Source: Leuconostoc palmae | GTDB taxonomy: Bacteria > Bacillota > Bacilli > Lactobacillales > Lactobacillaceae | NCBI RefSeq assembly: GCF_019656075.1 | Contig: NZ_BPKZ01000008.1 | Coordinates: forward strand, 39,022-103,021 | DNA: 64,000 nucleotides | Direction: 5' to 3' | In this document: positions 44,300-52,564 of the stretch, piece after piece | Layout: each line of letters starts with the position of its first letter | Position numbering within the stretch: position 1 is the stretch's first letter | The notes under the pieces: model-generated | Databases searched by the model: none | What the model saw: only the letters and a program-made list of their open reading frames with translations | What the model was told of the DNA's origin: nothing | Translations under genes and position numbers: made by a program

Positions 44300-45205
44300 A
44301 TGGCAAAGACGCTAGTTTTTGGACACAAAAATCCTGATACAGATACAATTGCTTCAGCAATTGCTGCAAGTTACTTGTTAAATAAAACAGGACACGACAC
44401 TGAAGCTGTGGCTCAAGGTGAACCTAACCTTGAAACCCAATTTGCGTTAAAACGTTTTTCATTTGATGCACCTCGTGTGGTTACTGAAGCAGATACGCAA
44501 ACCGTTGTACTTGTTGATCATAATGAACAAGCACAGTCAGTTGATAATATAGCCGATGTGACAGTTGAACGTATTTATGATCATCATAAATTTGCTTTTA
44601 GTAATTCAACTCCGTTATACATTACTGCAAAGCCATGGGGATCTGTTGCTACTATTTTGTATTATGAATTTAAATTAGCTGACGTTGACATTCCAGCTAA
44701 TATTGCGGGTATGATGGCTTCAGCGATTATATCTGATACGTTACTTCTCAAAAGTCCGACTACAACATCATTTGACAAGCCTGCTCTTGAGGCATTAGCA
44801 GCTATTGCTGGATTAGATGATTATAATAGTTACGGATTAGAACTACTCAAAGCTGGTACGGATTTATCATCACGTACAGATAAAGAATTAATTGACGGTG
44901 ATGCTAAATCATTTGATATGGGTGGACATCATTTCAGAATAGGGCAAGTCAACACAGTTGATATTGACGAAGTATTGAGCCGTCAATCAGGAATTGAATC
45001 AGCAATGAACTCAGAAAATTACGAAGATTTTCTATTTGTTATCACAGATATTTTGAATTCAAATTCAAAAGCCATTTATTTAGGAGATGCACCTAAAGTA
45101 GTAGAAGCTGCTTTTGGTAGTATTTTAGTTAATAATGTTATTGATCTTCCTGGAGTGGTGTCCCGTAAAAAGCAGGTTGTGCCACCTTTGGAACAAAATT
45201 TTTAA
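44300..45205 (+). CDS. ppaC: Manganese-dependent inorganic pyrophosphatase (family II)
   Basis: Hydrolyses pyrophosphate to drive biosynthesis; cytosolic DHH-family enzyme, 301 residues. Motifs: FGHKNPDTDTIASA near the N-terminus, VLVDHNEQAQS, the DHH signature YDHHKF near residue 95, and the C-terminal substrate-binding SRKKQVVPPL. CTAGGAG lies 10 bases before the ATG. It is followed by a 20-bp inverted repeat and then the rpmG promoter. Confidence 0.96.
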   Translation: MAKTLVFGHKNPDTDTIASAIAASYLLNKTGHDTEAVAQGEPNLETQFALKRFSFDAPRVVTEADTQTVVLVDHNEQAQSVDNIADVTVERIYDHHKFAFSNSTPLYITAKPWGSVATILYYEFKLADVDIPANIAGMMASAIISDTLLLKSPTTTSFDKPALEALAAIAGLDDYNSYGLELLKAGTDLSSRTDKELIDGDAKSFDMGGHHFRIGQVNTVDIDEVLSRQSGIESAMNSENYEDFLFVITDILNSNSKAIYLGDAPKVVEAAFGSILVNNVIDLPGVVSRKKQVVPPLEQNF

Positions 45206-45218
45206 ATTATTTTCAAAG

Positions 45219-45272
45219 GTAAAGTAGTTTAAGTCATTAAAATAATCAATTGAATGACTTAAACTACTTTAC
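45219..45272 (+). repeat. 20-bp perfect inverted repeat between ppaC and rpmG
   Basis: Arms 45219-45238 and 45253-45272, 14-base spacer. No T-run follows. The right arm overlaps the -35 box (45268-45273) of the rpmG promoter, so it may be an operator as well as an RNA hairpin for ppaC. Confidence 0.75.
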
Positions 45273-45296
45273 ACTCACAATATGTTCATGTATAAT
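45268..45296 (+). promoter_or_regulatory. rpmG-rpsN promoter
   Basis: TTTACA (45268-45273), 17 bp, TATAAT (45291-45296). A further TTGACA at 45308 has no matching -10. Confidence 0.7.
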
Positions 45297-45352
45297 AAAC
45301 AATTGTATTGACAAGCAAATAACTTTAACAAACCACACTAAGGAGTATGAAT

Positions 45353-45502
45353 ATGCGTATTCACGTTGTTCTAGGAAATGATGAAACTGGAGAACGTATT
45401 TACTTGACGTCTAAAAATCGTCGTAATACACCAGATCGTCTTGAGTTGAAGAAGTACTCACCAAAACTTCGTAAAGTTGTAACATTTAAGGAGATTAAGT
45501 AA
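45353..45502 (+). CDS. rpmG: 50S ribosomal protein L33, cysteine-free (zinc-independent) form
   Basis: 49 residues, [19 protein letters not shown] at the N-terminus and [16 protein letters not shown] at the end. No CxxC pairs are present, so this is the C-minus paralogue that does not bind zinc. AAGGAG lies 8 bases before the ATG. It is joined directly to a C-minus S14 gene; such pairs are often induced by zinc limitation in Firmicutes, though I see no clear Zur or AdcR box here. Confidence 0.95.
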   Translation: MRIHVVLGNDETGERIYLTSKNRRNTPDRLELKKYSPKLRKVVTFKEIK

Positions 45503-45503
45503 C

Positions 45504-45773
45504 ATGGCAAAAAAGTCAAAAATTGCTAAGGCGCAAAAGCGTGAAGCTTTAGTTGCAAAGTACGCTGACAAGCGTGCGGCATTGAAGGCTGCTGGAGATT
45601 TTATTGGTTTGGCTGCTTTGCCAAAGGATTCATCTCCCGTACGTATGCACAATCGTGACTTAATTGATGGACGTCCTCATGCTTACATGCGTGAATTTGG
45701 TATGTCACGTTTGAACTTCCGTCAATTGGCACATAAGGGTCAAATCCCTGGTGTTCGCAAGGCTTCTTGGTAA
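45504..45773 (+). CDS. rpsN: 30S ribosomal protein S14, cysteine-free (zinc-independent) form
   Basis: 89 residues, the long form: [20 protein letters not shown] start and [20 protein letters not shown] with RKASW at the end. The zinc ribbon CxxC pairs of the 61-residue form are absent. It starts one base after the rpmG stop, with AAGGAG inside rpmG's last codons. Strongly biased codon use indicates high expression. Whether a zinc-binding copy exists elsewhere in the genome cannot be seen. Confidence 0.95.
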   Translation: MAKKSKIAKAQKREALVAKYADKRAALKAAGDFIGLAALPKDSSPVRMHNRDLIDGRPHAYMREFGMSRLNFRQLAHKGQIPGVRKASW

Positions 45774-45895
45774 TCTTAAATTACTATTAGCGTTAAGTGG
45801 GCGCGTTAAAAGTCAATTATTATAGCAATAGCTAAATACAGTGACTGCCTCAATGAGCATAAGCGAATGAGGTCATAAAGGTTCACATTCTAGTT

Positions 45896-45921
45896 AAGAC
45901 CACGTTATAGTGGTCTTTTTG
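45896..45921 (+). terminator. Terminator of the rpmG-rpsN unit
   Basis: 8-bp stem AAGACCAC / GTGGTCTT, GTTATA loop, then T-run. Confidence 0.85.
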
Positions 45922-45932
45922 TTTGTCTTGAT

Positions 45933-45961
45933 TTGCAATTAACTATTATTTACGTTATAAT
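45933..45961 (+). promoter_or_regulatory. rimP operon promoter
   Basis: TTGCAA (45933-45938), 17 bp, TATAAT (45956-45961). The RNA start would be near 45968, giving a leader of about 116 bases. Confidence 0.75.
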
Positions 45962-45972
45962 TTTAATTGTTA

Positions 45973-46026
45973 ATTTACATAGTTTGTAAATGAGCGGGTC
46001 CATTTAAAGCGACCGGCTCATTTTTT
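45973..46026 (+). promoter_or_regulatory. Candidate transcription attenuator in the rimP leader
   Basis: A terminator-like hairpin (45988-46000 with 46011-46023, one mismatch, followed by six T) overlaps an alternative 7-bp hairpin (45973-45979 with 45985-45991). The shared bases 45988-45991 make them mutually exclusive. Confidence 0.6.
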
Positions 46027-46083
46027 ATGGGATTGGCGCGTGTTTGCAATACACCCTAAATTAATTAATAGAAGGGAGTTATC

Positions 46084-46560
46084 ATGGCTAATAAGGTTGA
46101 ACAACAAATTATTGATATTATTACCCCAATTATAGCTAAGCAAGAGCTTTTGTTGTGGGATATCAGTTATGGTAAAGAAGGTGGTCAAAAAATACTCCGT
46201 ATTTTAGTAGATAAACAAGATCATCAATTTATCACAATGGCAGAAATTACAGTCTTTACCCAAGAAGTTAATGAATTACTGGATACAGTAGAACCTGATC
46301 CAATTCCTGAAGCTTATATGCTAGATATTTCATCACCAGGTTCTGATAGGCCATTGTCTCAACCTTGGCACTTTAATTGGGCCAAAGAAAGCAATGATCC
46401 AGTGTTAGTTTCTTTTTTCACAAATAAAGAAGGGCAAAAGAAGTGGCGAGGTAAAATTCAAATGGTAAATGATGATGATTTTGTTATTATTACTGAGTCT
46501 GGTGAATTATTGTGTCGCTTTGATGAAGTTGCAAAAGCAATGTTGGATGTTCAATTTTAA
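46084..46560 (+). CDS. rimP: Ribosome maturation factor RimP
   Basis: Assists 30S subunit maturation; cytosolic, 158 residues. Two-domain layout is recognisable: N-terminal part with LLLWDISYGKEGGQKILRI and the conserved LDISSPGSDRPL near residue 85, then an SH3-like C-terminal part. GAAGGGAG lies 7 bases before the ATG. It leads the classic rimP-nusA-rnpM-ylxQ-infB-rbfA operon behind a candidate attenuator. Confidence 0.94.
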   Translation: MANKVEQQIIDIITPIIAKQELLLWDISYGKEGGQKILRILVDKQDHQFITMAEITVFTQEVNELLDTVEPDPIPEAYMLDISSPGSDRPLSQPWHFNWAKESNDPVLVSFFTNKEGQKKWRGKIQMVNDDDFVIITESGELLCRFDEVAKAMLDVQF

Positions 46561-46603
46561 CATCAACGTTTGAATTTTTCTAAAATATAATGAGGATAGG
46601 CGA

Positions 46604-47686
46604 ATGAGTAAAGAATTAGTTGATGCACTCGATGCTCTTGAAGCTGAGCGTGGTATCGAGCGAGCAATCGTAATTGAGGCGCTAGAAGATGCCTTAAGAG
46701 CTGCATACAAGAAACAATACAATGCAGAACAAAATGTCGAAGCAATCTTTGACACAAAAAAGGGTAATGTTAAGATTAAGCAAGTAAAAAATGTTGTTTT
46801 AGATGAAGACTTCGAAAATGATGATACTGAGATTAGCTTAACGGACGCTTTGACAATAAATCGTGCGTACGAGCCAGGAGATGAAATTCGTTTTGACGTT
46901 ACACCGAAAGATTTTGGGCGTATGGCTGCGCAAGCAGCAAAACAAGTAATCATGCAAAAGATTAGAGAAGCTGGTCGTGAAGCTATCTATAATAAATTTG
47001 CTGATTATCAAGATGAAATCATTACTGGTGAGGTTGATCGTCAAGATTCTCGTTTCTTGTACTTAACATTGCCAGGACATCAAGAAGCTGCTATGGCACC
47101 TAACGATCAAATGCCTAATGAGCATTATCGTATGGGAGATCGCATAAAAGTTTTAGTTAATAAAGTCGAAAATAATGCAAAAGGGCCACAAATTTTTGTT
47201 TCACGCACAGCACCGGATCTTGTAAAACGTTTGTTTGAACAAGAAGTGCCAGAAGTTTATGATGGTACGGTGGAAATTATGAGTATTTCTCGTGAGGCGG
47301 GAGACCGTTCAAAAATCGCGGTTTATACGCATGATGCCGATTTAGATCCTGTGGGTGCAATGGTTGGTCAAAGAGGTGCTAGAGTTCAATCAGTAGTTAA
47401 TGAACTCGGCGGTGAAAATATGGATATTGTCGAGTGGGTAGAAGATGAAGCACAGTACATTGCCAACGCACTTAATCCTTCTGAAGTAACAGATGTTATT
47501 TTCGATACAGAAAATGAGCGCGCAGTAACAGTCATTGTTCCTGATAACCAGCTATCGCTTGCAATAGGTAAAAAAGGACAAAATGCTCGTTTGGCCGCTA
47601 GGTTGACCGGATTTAAAATTGATATCAAATCCGAAAGTGAAGCATCAAACGAATTGACTGCCGATATATCTTCAAATAACGAATAA
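46604..47686 (+). CDS. nusA: Transcription termination/antitermination factor NusA
   Basis: Binds RNA polymerase and nascent RNA to control pausing and termination. 360 residues, the short Firmicute form without C-terminal acidic repeats. N-terminal polymerase-binding domain (ELVDALDALEAERGIER), S1 domain (IITGEVDRQDSRF), and two KH domains, the second with SLAIGKKGQNARLAARLTG. The acidic tail ends SNNE. GAGGATAGG precedes the ATG, 43 bases after rimP. Confidence 0.96.
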   Translation: MSKELVDALDALEAERGIERAIVIEALEDALRAAYKKQYNAEQNVEAIFDTKKGNVKIKQVKNVVLDEDFENDDTEISLTDALTINRAYEPGDEIRFDVTPKDFGRMAAQAAKQVIMQKIREAGREAIYNKFADYQDEIITGEVDRQDSRFLYLTLPGHQEAAMAPNDQMPNEHYRMGDRIKVLVNKVENNAKGPQIFVSRTAPDLVKRLFEQEVPEVYDGTVEIMSISREAGDRSKIAVYTHDADLDPVGAMVGQRGARVQSVVNELGGENMDIVEWVEDEAQYIANALNPSEVTDVIFDTENERAVTVIVPDNQLSLAIGKKGQNARLAARLTGFKIDIKSESEASNELTADISSNNE

Positions 47687-47691
47687 TTTTT

Positions 47692-47739
47692 AGGAGAAAG
47701 GTATAGTTTTTTTAATCATTAATTATACTCACTATTAAC
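47692..47739 (+). promoter_or_regulatory. Distant ribosome site upstream of rnpM
   Basis: AGGAGAAAGG begins 48 bases before the ATG at 47740, with no start codon at normal spacing and no closer site. GTATA (47701-47705) can pair with TATAC (47724-47728), bringing the site nearer. Confidence 0.4.
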
Positions 47740-48042
47740 ATGAAACCTAGAAAAATACCAATGCGTAAAGATATTGTGACTGGAAACATGTATCCAAAAA
47801 AAGAATTGGTGCGTGTTGTCAGAAACAAAGAAGGCGTTGTCAGTTTAGACCCTACTTCAAAGGCAAATGGTCGCGGTGCTTATATCAGTTTAAACCGTGA
47901 AATAGCCAAAGAAGCAAAACAACGTCGAATTTTTGATAAAATTTTTGAAGTGAAAGTGTTAGATGAATTTTACGACGAGTTAATTGCTTACGTTGATCAT
48001 CAACAAGCACGTAAGGAGCTCTTCGGTGACAACAACTCATAA
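47740..48042 (+). CDS. rnpM: YlxR/RnpM family RNA-binding protein
   Basis: 100 residues. YlxR-family motifs: KPRKIPMRKDIVTG near the N-terminus (the usual RxC is RKD here), YPKKELVRVVRNKEG and KANGRGAYIS. Family members bind RNase P RNA and modulate tRNA processing. The ATG gives the right family start although the ribosome site is about 38 bases away. The 3' end overlaps the GTG start of ylxQ by 17 bases. Part of the nusA-infB operon. Confidence 0.92.
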   Translation: MKPRKIPMRKDIVTGNMYPKKELVRVVRNKEGVVSLDPTSKANGRGAYISLNREIAKEAKQRRIFDKIFEVKVLDEFYDELIAYVDHQQARKELFGDNNS

Positions 48043-48349
48043 TGATCAAATTTTAAATTTGATTGGTCTAGCTATGAAAGCTGGCAAGCTGGTTTTAGGT
48101 TCTGAACCAACATTGACGGCTATACGTGCTAATAAGGTTCAGTTGGCTTTTTTTCCTAGTGATGGAGGGGCCAGCCAATCTAAAAAATTTGCTGATAAAG
48201 CAAAATTTTATCATGTTACTTTAATACAAGACTATACAAAACAGGAACTAATTAATGCAATTGGTGTAAACCGTAGTGTTTTTGCAGTTTCTGATCATGG
48301 ATTTAGTCGTAAACTTAAACAATTAATTTCAGAAAAGGAGCGGAACTAA
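48026..48349 (+). CDS. ylxQ: YlxQ, L7Ae-family RNA-binding protein
   Basis: 107 residues from GTG at 48026, 7 bases after AAGGAG; the longer reading from 47984 lies within rnpM. L7Ae/L30e fold features: ILNLIGLAMKAGKLVLGSEP and VTLIQDYTKQELINAIG. It probably binds kink-turn RNA in ribosomes or leaders. The infB ATG follows the stop without a gap. Confidence 0.92.
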   Translation: MTTTHNDQILNLIGLAMKAGKLVLGSEPTLTAIRANKVQLAFFPSDGGASQSKKFADKAKFYHVTLIQDYTKQELINAIGVNRSVFAVSDHGFSRKLKQLISEKERN

Positions 48350-50869
48350 ATGACAGAAGAAAAGAAATTCTCAAGTTCAAACCGTCCTGCAAGAAAACAG
48401 GCAGTACCAGAACGTAAGGAGTTGCCAGCTTCACAACGGCGTCATGCTGCTAAATTAGCTGACGGCGCTCAGCAGGCAACTAGTGGTGGTTCTCAATCAC
48501 GAACAAACAAGCCCACACGTACCCCACAAGGTGGTCAAAATCGCCATGTAAATAGTTCACGTGGTAATAATCAAAATGCTTCAAGAACAAGTACGAATGG
48601 TGGAAAGCCAACTTCTAATAATGCACAAACCCGTTCGCAACAACATCGTCCTGGTTCAAGAATGCAACCTTCAGAAGGGCGACCAATGATTCGTGAAAAG
48701 AAAAATTGGTCAACAAAGCCACGTGAAGGGCAAATTGATTATTCAAAGAAAACAGACAACAGCTTAAAACAATATGTCAGTGAAAATCAAAAACGCAAAG
48801 AAGCTGCCACTTCAAAAACAACTAAAAAACCTGCAGAACAACCTAAGAATACTAATACACTAACCAAGCCATCAACAGAGACAAAGGTAGTCGAAAGTTC
48901 TACAAATCAATCGGGTTCAGGTAAGTTTGGAGGGGCGTTGGCTTCAGGAAACAATTCTGCACGCAATAACTCTCGTAAACGTAATACGTCAGGAACAGGG
49001 CAACAGACGCCTCGCCGTAATGACAAGCCACGTGGTTCTAAAAAATCACGTCGAATTGCAGCTAAAAAAACTCCTGTTGCACCTGTAACAGAACGTAAGG
49101 AACAGCCACTACCATCAGTATTAGAATATCGTGTTGGTATGAATGTTCAAGATTTAGCGAAGTTACTTCATCGTGACTCCGCTGAAATTATCAAAAAATT
49201 ATTTTTGTTAGGTATTGTAACTAATCAGAATCAGTCTTTGGATTCCGATACAATTGAAATTTTGGCAGCAGATTATGGTATTGACTCGAAACTAAAAGAA
49301 GAAGAAGACGTTGCTGATATTGATAAGTTCTTTGATGATGAGAATTTTGATGAAAGCCAATTAGAGTCACGCCCACCAGTTGTTACTATTATGGGACACG
49401 TTGATCATGGAAAAACAACGTTGTTAGATTACTTACGTAATTCTAATGTTACAGAGGGCGAAGCGGGCGGAATTACCCAACATATTGGTGCTTATCAAAC
49501 TAAGTTGAATGGTAAAACAATAACTTTCTTAGATACACCTGGCCACGCTGCATTCACAGAAATGAGAGCACGTGGTGCAAACGTTACTGATTTAACTATT
49601 TTAGTTGTTGCGGCTGATGATGGTGTGATGCCACAAACAATCGAAGCAATTAACCATGCTAAGGCAGCAAAAACACCAATTATTGTTGCAGTCAATAAAA
49701 TCGATAAGCCCGGTGCTAATCCCGATGATGTGATGAATCAATTAATGGCTTATGATTTGGTACCAGAAGAATATGGTGGCGATACCATATTTGTTAAGAT
49801 TTCAGCCAAGTTTGGTCAAAATGTTGACGAATTACTCGAGATGATATTGTTACAAGCTGAAGTGCTTGAATTAAAAGCAAATGCTAACATGACTGCTCGT
49901 GGTTCTGTTGTTGAAGCTCGACTAGACAAGGGACGAGGACCTGTTGCAACTGTATTGGTACAACAAGGAACAATGCGTGTTGGAGACCCAATTGTTGTTG
50001 GAAATACTTACGGACGTGTAAGAACTATGACTAACGAACGTGGTATCGAATTAGCTGAAGCATTACCTGCGACACCAGTTCAAATTACAGGTTTGAATGA
50101 TGTACCGCAAGCAGGAGATCGCTTCATTGTTATGGCTGATGAAAAAACAGCACGCGCTGCTGGTGAAGAGCGTGCAAAGCGTGCGCAAGAAGCAGTTCGT
50201 AATTCAGGATCAATTGTTACGCTAGATACCTTGTTTAGTACAATGTCTGAAAAGGCTATGAAGACTGTTCCTGTAATTGTTAAAGCTGATGTTCAAGGAT
50301 CTGTTGAAGCGCTATCAGGTTCTTTGAAAAAGATTGAAGTCGATGGTGTTCGTGTAGATATTATTCATACAGCTGTTGGCGCAATTAATGAGTCTGATGT
50401 GACATTGGCATCAGCTTCAGGAGCAATTATTATTGGTTTCAATGTCAGAGCAACCCCATTGGCAAAATCACAAGCAGATAGCGATAAAGTCGACATTCGA
50501 TTCTACAATGTGATCTATAATGCGATTGATGATGTTGAAGCTGCAATGAAGGGCCAACTTGAACCAGTATTTGAAGAAAAAGTTATCGGTACAGTTGTTG
50601 TCAAAGAATTGTTTAAGTTCTCTAAGGTTGGTATCATTGCAGGTGCAATGGTTGAAGAAGGTAAGATAACTAAAGACTCAAAGGTTCGTATTATTCGTGA
50701 TAACGTTGTCGTTTATGATGGCGAAGTTGCTTCATTACAACGCGGTAAAGATTCAGTTAACGAAGTTAAGATGGGTTATGAATTTGGATTTACAGTCGCT
50801 AAATATAATGATATAAGAGTCGGAGATACTGTTGAAGCTTACGTCATGGAAGAAGTAAAAGTAAAATAA
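48350..50869 (+). CDS. infB: Translation initiation factor IF-2
   Basis: GTPase that brings initiator tRNA to the 30S subunit. 839 residues. The first ~270 residues are low-complexity, rich in Asn, Ser, Gln, Lys and Arg. Then come the IF2N motif [19 protein letters not shown], the G domain ([30 protein letters not shown]) and C-terminal domains with the fMet-tRNA binding region ([18 protein letters not shown]). AAAGGAG lies 10 bases upstream. It is followed by rbfA in the same operon. Confidence 0.97.
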   Translation: MTEEKKFSSSNRPARKQAVPERKELPASQRRHAAKLADGAQQATSGGSQSRTNKPTRTPQGGQNRHVNSSRGNNQNASRTSTNGGKPTSNNAQTRSQQHRPGSRMQPSEGRPMIREKKNWSTKPREGQIDYSKKTDNSLKQYVSENQKRKEAATSKTTKKPAEQPKNTNTLTKPSTETKVVESSTNQSGSGKFGGALASGNNSARNNSRKRNTSGTGQQTPRRNDKPRGSKKSRRIAAKKTPVAPVTERKEQPLPSVLEYRVGMNVQDLAKLLHRDSAEIIKKLFLLGIVTNQNQSLDSDTIEILAADYGIDSKLKEEEDVADIDKFFDDENFDESQLESRPPVVTIMGHVDHGKTTLLDYLRNSNVTEGEAGGITQHIGAYQTKLNGKTITFLDTPGHAAFTEMRARGANVTDLTILVVAADDGVMPQTIEAINHAKAAKTPIIVAVNKIDKPGANPDDVMNQLMAYDLVPEEYGGDTIFVKISAKFGQNVDELLEMILLQAEVLELKANANMTARGSVVEARLDKGRGPVATVLVQQGTMRVGDPIVVGNTYGRVRTMTNERGIELAEALPATPVQITGLNDVPQAGDRFIVMADEKTARAAGEERAKRAQEAVRNSGSIVTLDTLFSTMSEKAMKTVPVIVKADVQGSVEALSGSLKKIEVDGVRVDIIHTAVGAINESDVTLASASGAIIIGFNVRATPLAKSQADSDKVDIRFYNVIYNAIDDVEAAMKGQLEPVFEEKVIGTVVVKELFKFSKVGIIAGAMVEEGKITKDSKVRIIRDNVVVYDGEVASLQRGKDSVNEVKMGYEFGFTVAKYNDIRVGDTVEAYVMEEVKVK

Positions 50870-50923
50870 CATAACACGCTTGATGTGTTAAATGTAATCT
50901 TTAAAAGAAATGAGGCACGGGTT

Positions 50924-51277
50924 ATGGCTAATCCACAACGTGCAGGTCGTCTGGCACAAGAAATTCAACGTGATATTAGCGACTTATTATTGAAGCGTAT
51001 TAATGATCCTCGTATACAGGATGTCACAATTACTAGTGTTGAACTATCAGGTGATTTGCAAATTGCAACAATTTACTATTCTATATTGTCAGACTTGGCT
51101 AGTGCAGGCCAAAAAGCGCAAGCTGGTCTAGAAGCAGCTAGTGGGCTAATAAGAAAAGAATTAGGATCAAGATTAACAGTCTATAAGATACCTGAACTTA
51201 AATTTATTAGAGATGAATCAGTGCAATATGGTAATCATATTGAAGACTTGATTCGTAAATTACATTCTGAAAAGTAA
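50924..51277 (+). CDS. rbfA: Ribosome-binding factor A
   Basis: Cold-adaptation and 30S maturation factor. 117 residues from ATG 50924, 8 bases after GAGG; the longer reading from 50885 is not supported. Features: QRAGRLAQEIQRDISDLLL, INDPRIQDVTITSVELSGDL and PELKFIRDESVQYGNHIEDL. It ends the rimP operon, with a terminator 12 bases on. Confidence 0.95.
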   Translation: MANPQRAGRLAQEIQRDISDLLLKRINDPRIQDVTITSVELSGDLQIATIYYSILSDLASAGQKAQAGLEAASGLIRKELGSRLTVYKIPELKFIRDESVQYGNHIEDLIRKLHSEK

Positions 51278-51289
51278 TGAATTGTTAAT

Positions 51290-51322
51290 AAAAACGCTAC
51301 CTTTAAAGGGGTAGCGTTTTTT
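51290..51322 (+). terminator. Terminator of the rimP-rbfA operon
   Basis: AAAACGCTACC pairs with GGTAGCGTTTT, with inner CCTTT/AAAGG bases, then T-run. Confidence 0.88.
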
Positions 51323-51323
51323 G

Positions 51324-51332
51324 TGTTAAAAT
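51324..51332 (+). promoter_or_regulatory. Extended -10 promoter for the aminotransferase gene
   Basis: TGTTAAAAT two bases after the terminator T-run; the RNA start would be near 51339, and AAGGAAC precedes the ATG. Confidence 0.5.
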
Positions 51333-51369
51333 GTAACTATCTTAGTTTAGATAAAATAAGGAACTTAAA

Positions 51370-52554
51370 ATGACTAATTCTAATCAACCGTTAAATTCGA
51401 TTATTACATCAATGGCACCAGATAAATTATTAAGTTTTCAAAAAACGATAAGTGAAATCCCTGGTATACTCAAATTAACGTTTGGAGAACCTGGCTTTTC
51501 TGTTGATGAGCGTATAAAAATAGCTGCAAAAAAAGCAATAGATGAAAATAGATCGCATTATGCAGATAGTCAAGGTGAAGTTGATCTTAGAAGAGCTGCT
51601 GTTGATTATTTCAATGATACCTATCATTTGAATTATGATGACGAGAATAATGTCATTATTACATTAGGGGTAAGTGAAGCCATAAATGTTGTTTTTCAGT
51701 CTTTGTTAGGTGAAAAAGATGGATTGCTTGTACCTGAACCAGCTTATGGTCCTTATTTTACTTCATTAGATTTGGCCCATGGTACTAGATTAACAATTGA
51801 TACAACAAAAAATCAGTTTAAGTTGACTCCTCAGATGGTTGAAGAAGCTATCAAAAACTCAAAAGTTCCGGTACGAGCTATTCTTATGAATTATCCTACA
51901 AATCCAACTGGGGTCACTTATTCAAAAAATGAAATTGAATTGTTGGCCAAAACGTTTAAAAAGCATAAACTATGGGTAATCTCTGACGAAATATATTCAG
52001 TATTAACTTATGATCAGCAACATGTATCCTTTGCAGAAATAATCCCTGAACAAACGATATACATTAATGGTTTATCAAAGTCGCATGCTATGACAGGGTA
52101 CCGCGTTGGTTTTATTTTGTCTTCTAAAAAAATCATTTCAGAAATGCAAAAAGTTCATGGGGCATTGACGTTCGCCATTCCGACTTTTATTCAAGATGCT
52201 GCAATTGTAGCTTTAAAAGTAGTCAAAGATACACCAATCAAAATGAAACTAGCCTATCAAGAGCGACGTGATCGTATATTACCACAATTAGAACAATTGG
52301 GATTTGACGTAGTTAAACCTGAAGGGGCTTTCTATTTGTTTGCTAAATTACCAGCTGATTTAGGTAGTGATGGCGATCAGTTTGCGCTTGATTTGGCAAA
52401 GAAAGGTAAAGTAGCAGTTATTCCAGGATCAGGCTTTAGTGAGTTTGCTAAATCCTACATACGTATATCGTATGCTGCATCTGATACTGATTTAGATGAG
52501 GGTATGAAAAGAATAAGCGCTTATGTTAGAGAAAGACGTGAAAATAAAAAGTAA
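51370..52554 (+). CDS. PLP-dependent class I aminotransferase (PatA-like)
   Basis: 394 residues, aspartate-aminotransferase fold. Features: LTFGEPGFSVDERI, GVSEAINVVFQSLLG, the NYPTNPTG segment, SDEIYSVLTY with the PLP-contacting Asp and Tyr, the PLP lysine in INGLSKSHAMTGYRVGF near residue 240, and the C-terminal arginine in SYIRISYAAS. It resembles lactobacillar PatA/AraT enzymes used in lysine (N-acetyl-diaminopimelate) or aromatic amino acid metabolism; the substrate is not readable. The EIIA-like gene follows 10 bases on. Confidence 0.88.
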   Translation: MTNSNQPLNSIITSMAPDKLLSFQKTISEIPGILKLTFGEPGFSVDERIKIAAKKAIDENRSHYADSQGEVDLRRAAVDYFNDTYHLNYDDENNVIITLGVSEAINVVFQSLLGEKDGLLVPEPAYGPYFTSLDLAHGTRLTIDTTKNQFKLTPQMVEEAIKNSKVPVRAILMNYPTNPTGVTYSKNEIELLAKTFKKHKLWVISDEIYSVLTYDQQHVSFAEIIPEQTIYINGLSKSHAMTGYRVGFILSSKKIISEMQKVHGALTFAIPTFIQDAAIVALKVVKDTPIKMKLAYQERRDRILPQLEQLGFDVVKPEGAFYLFAKLPADLGSDGDQFALDLAKKGKVAVIPGSGFSEFAKSYIRISYAASDTDLDEGMKRISAYVRERRENKK

Positions 52555-52564
52555 GAGGTTAGTT

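Larger units (their letters stand above)
45774..46083 (+). other. 310-base gene-free region between rpsN and rimP
   Basis: Contains a 120-base 3' region of rpsN with several small stems (for example TGAC..CCTCA with TGAGGTCA near 45843-45874), a terminator at 45896, and from 45933 the rimP promoter and a leader with competing hairpins. I see no ORF with a ribosome site. A small structured RNA ending at the terminator is possible but unproven. Confidence 0.7.

Noticed and set aside
51290..51369. Attenuator before the aminotransferase gene
   Set aside because: The hairpin is a normal terminator of the rbfA unit, and an extended -10 promoter follows it, so no leader regulation is needed.
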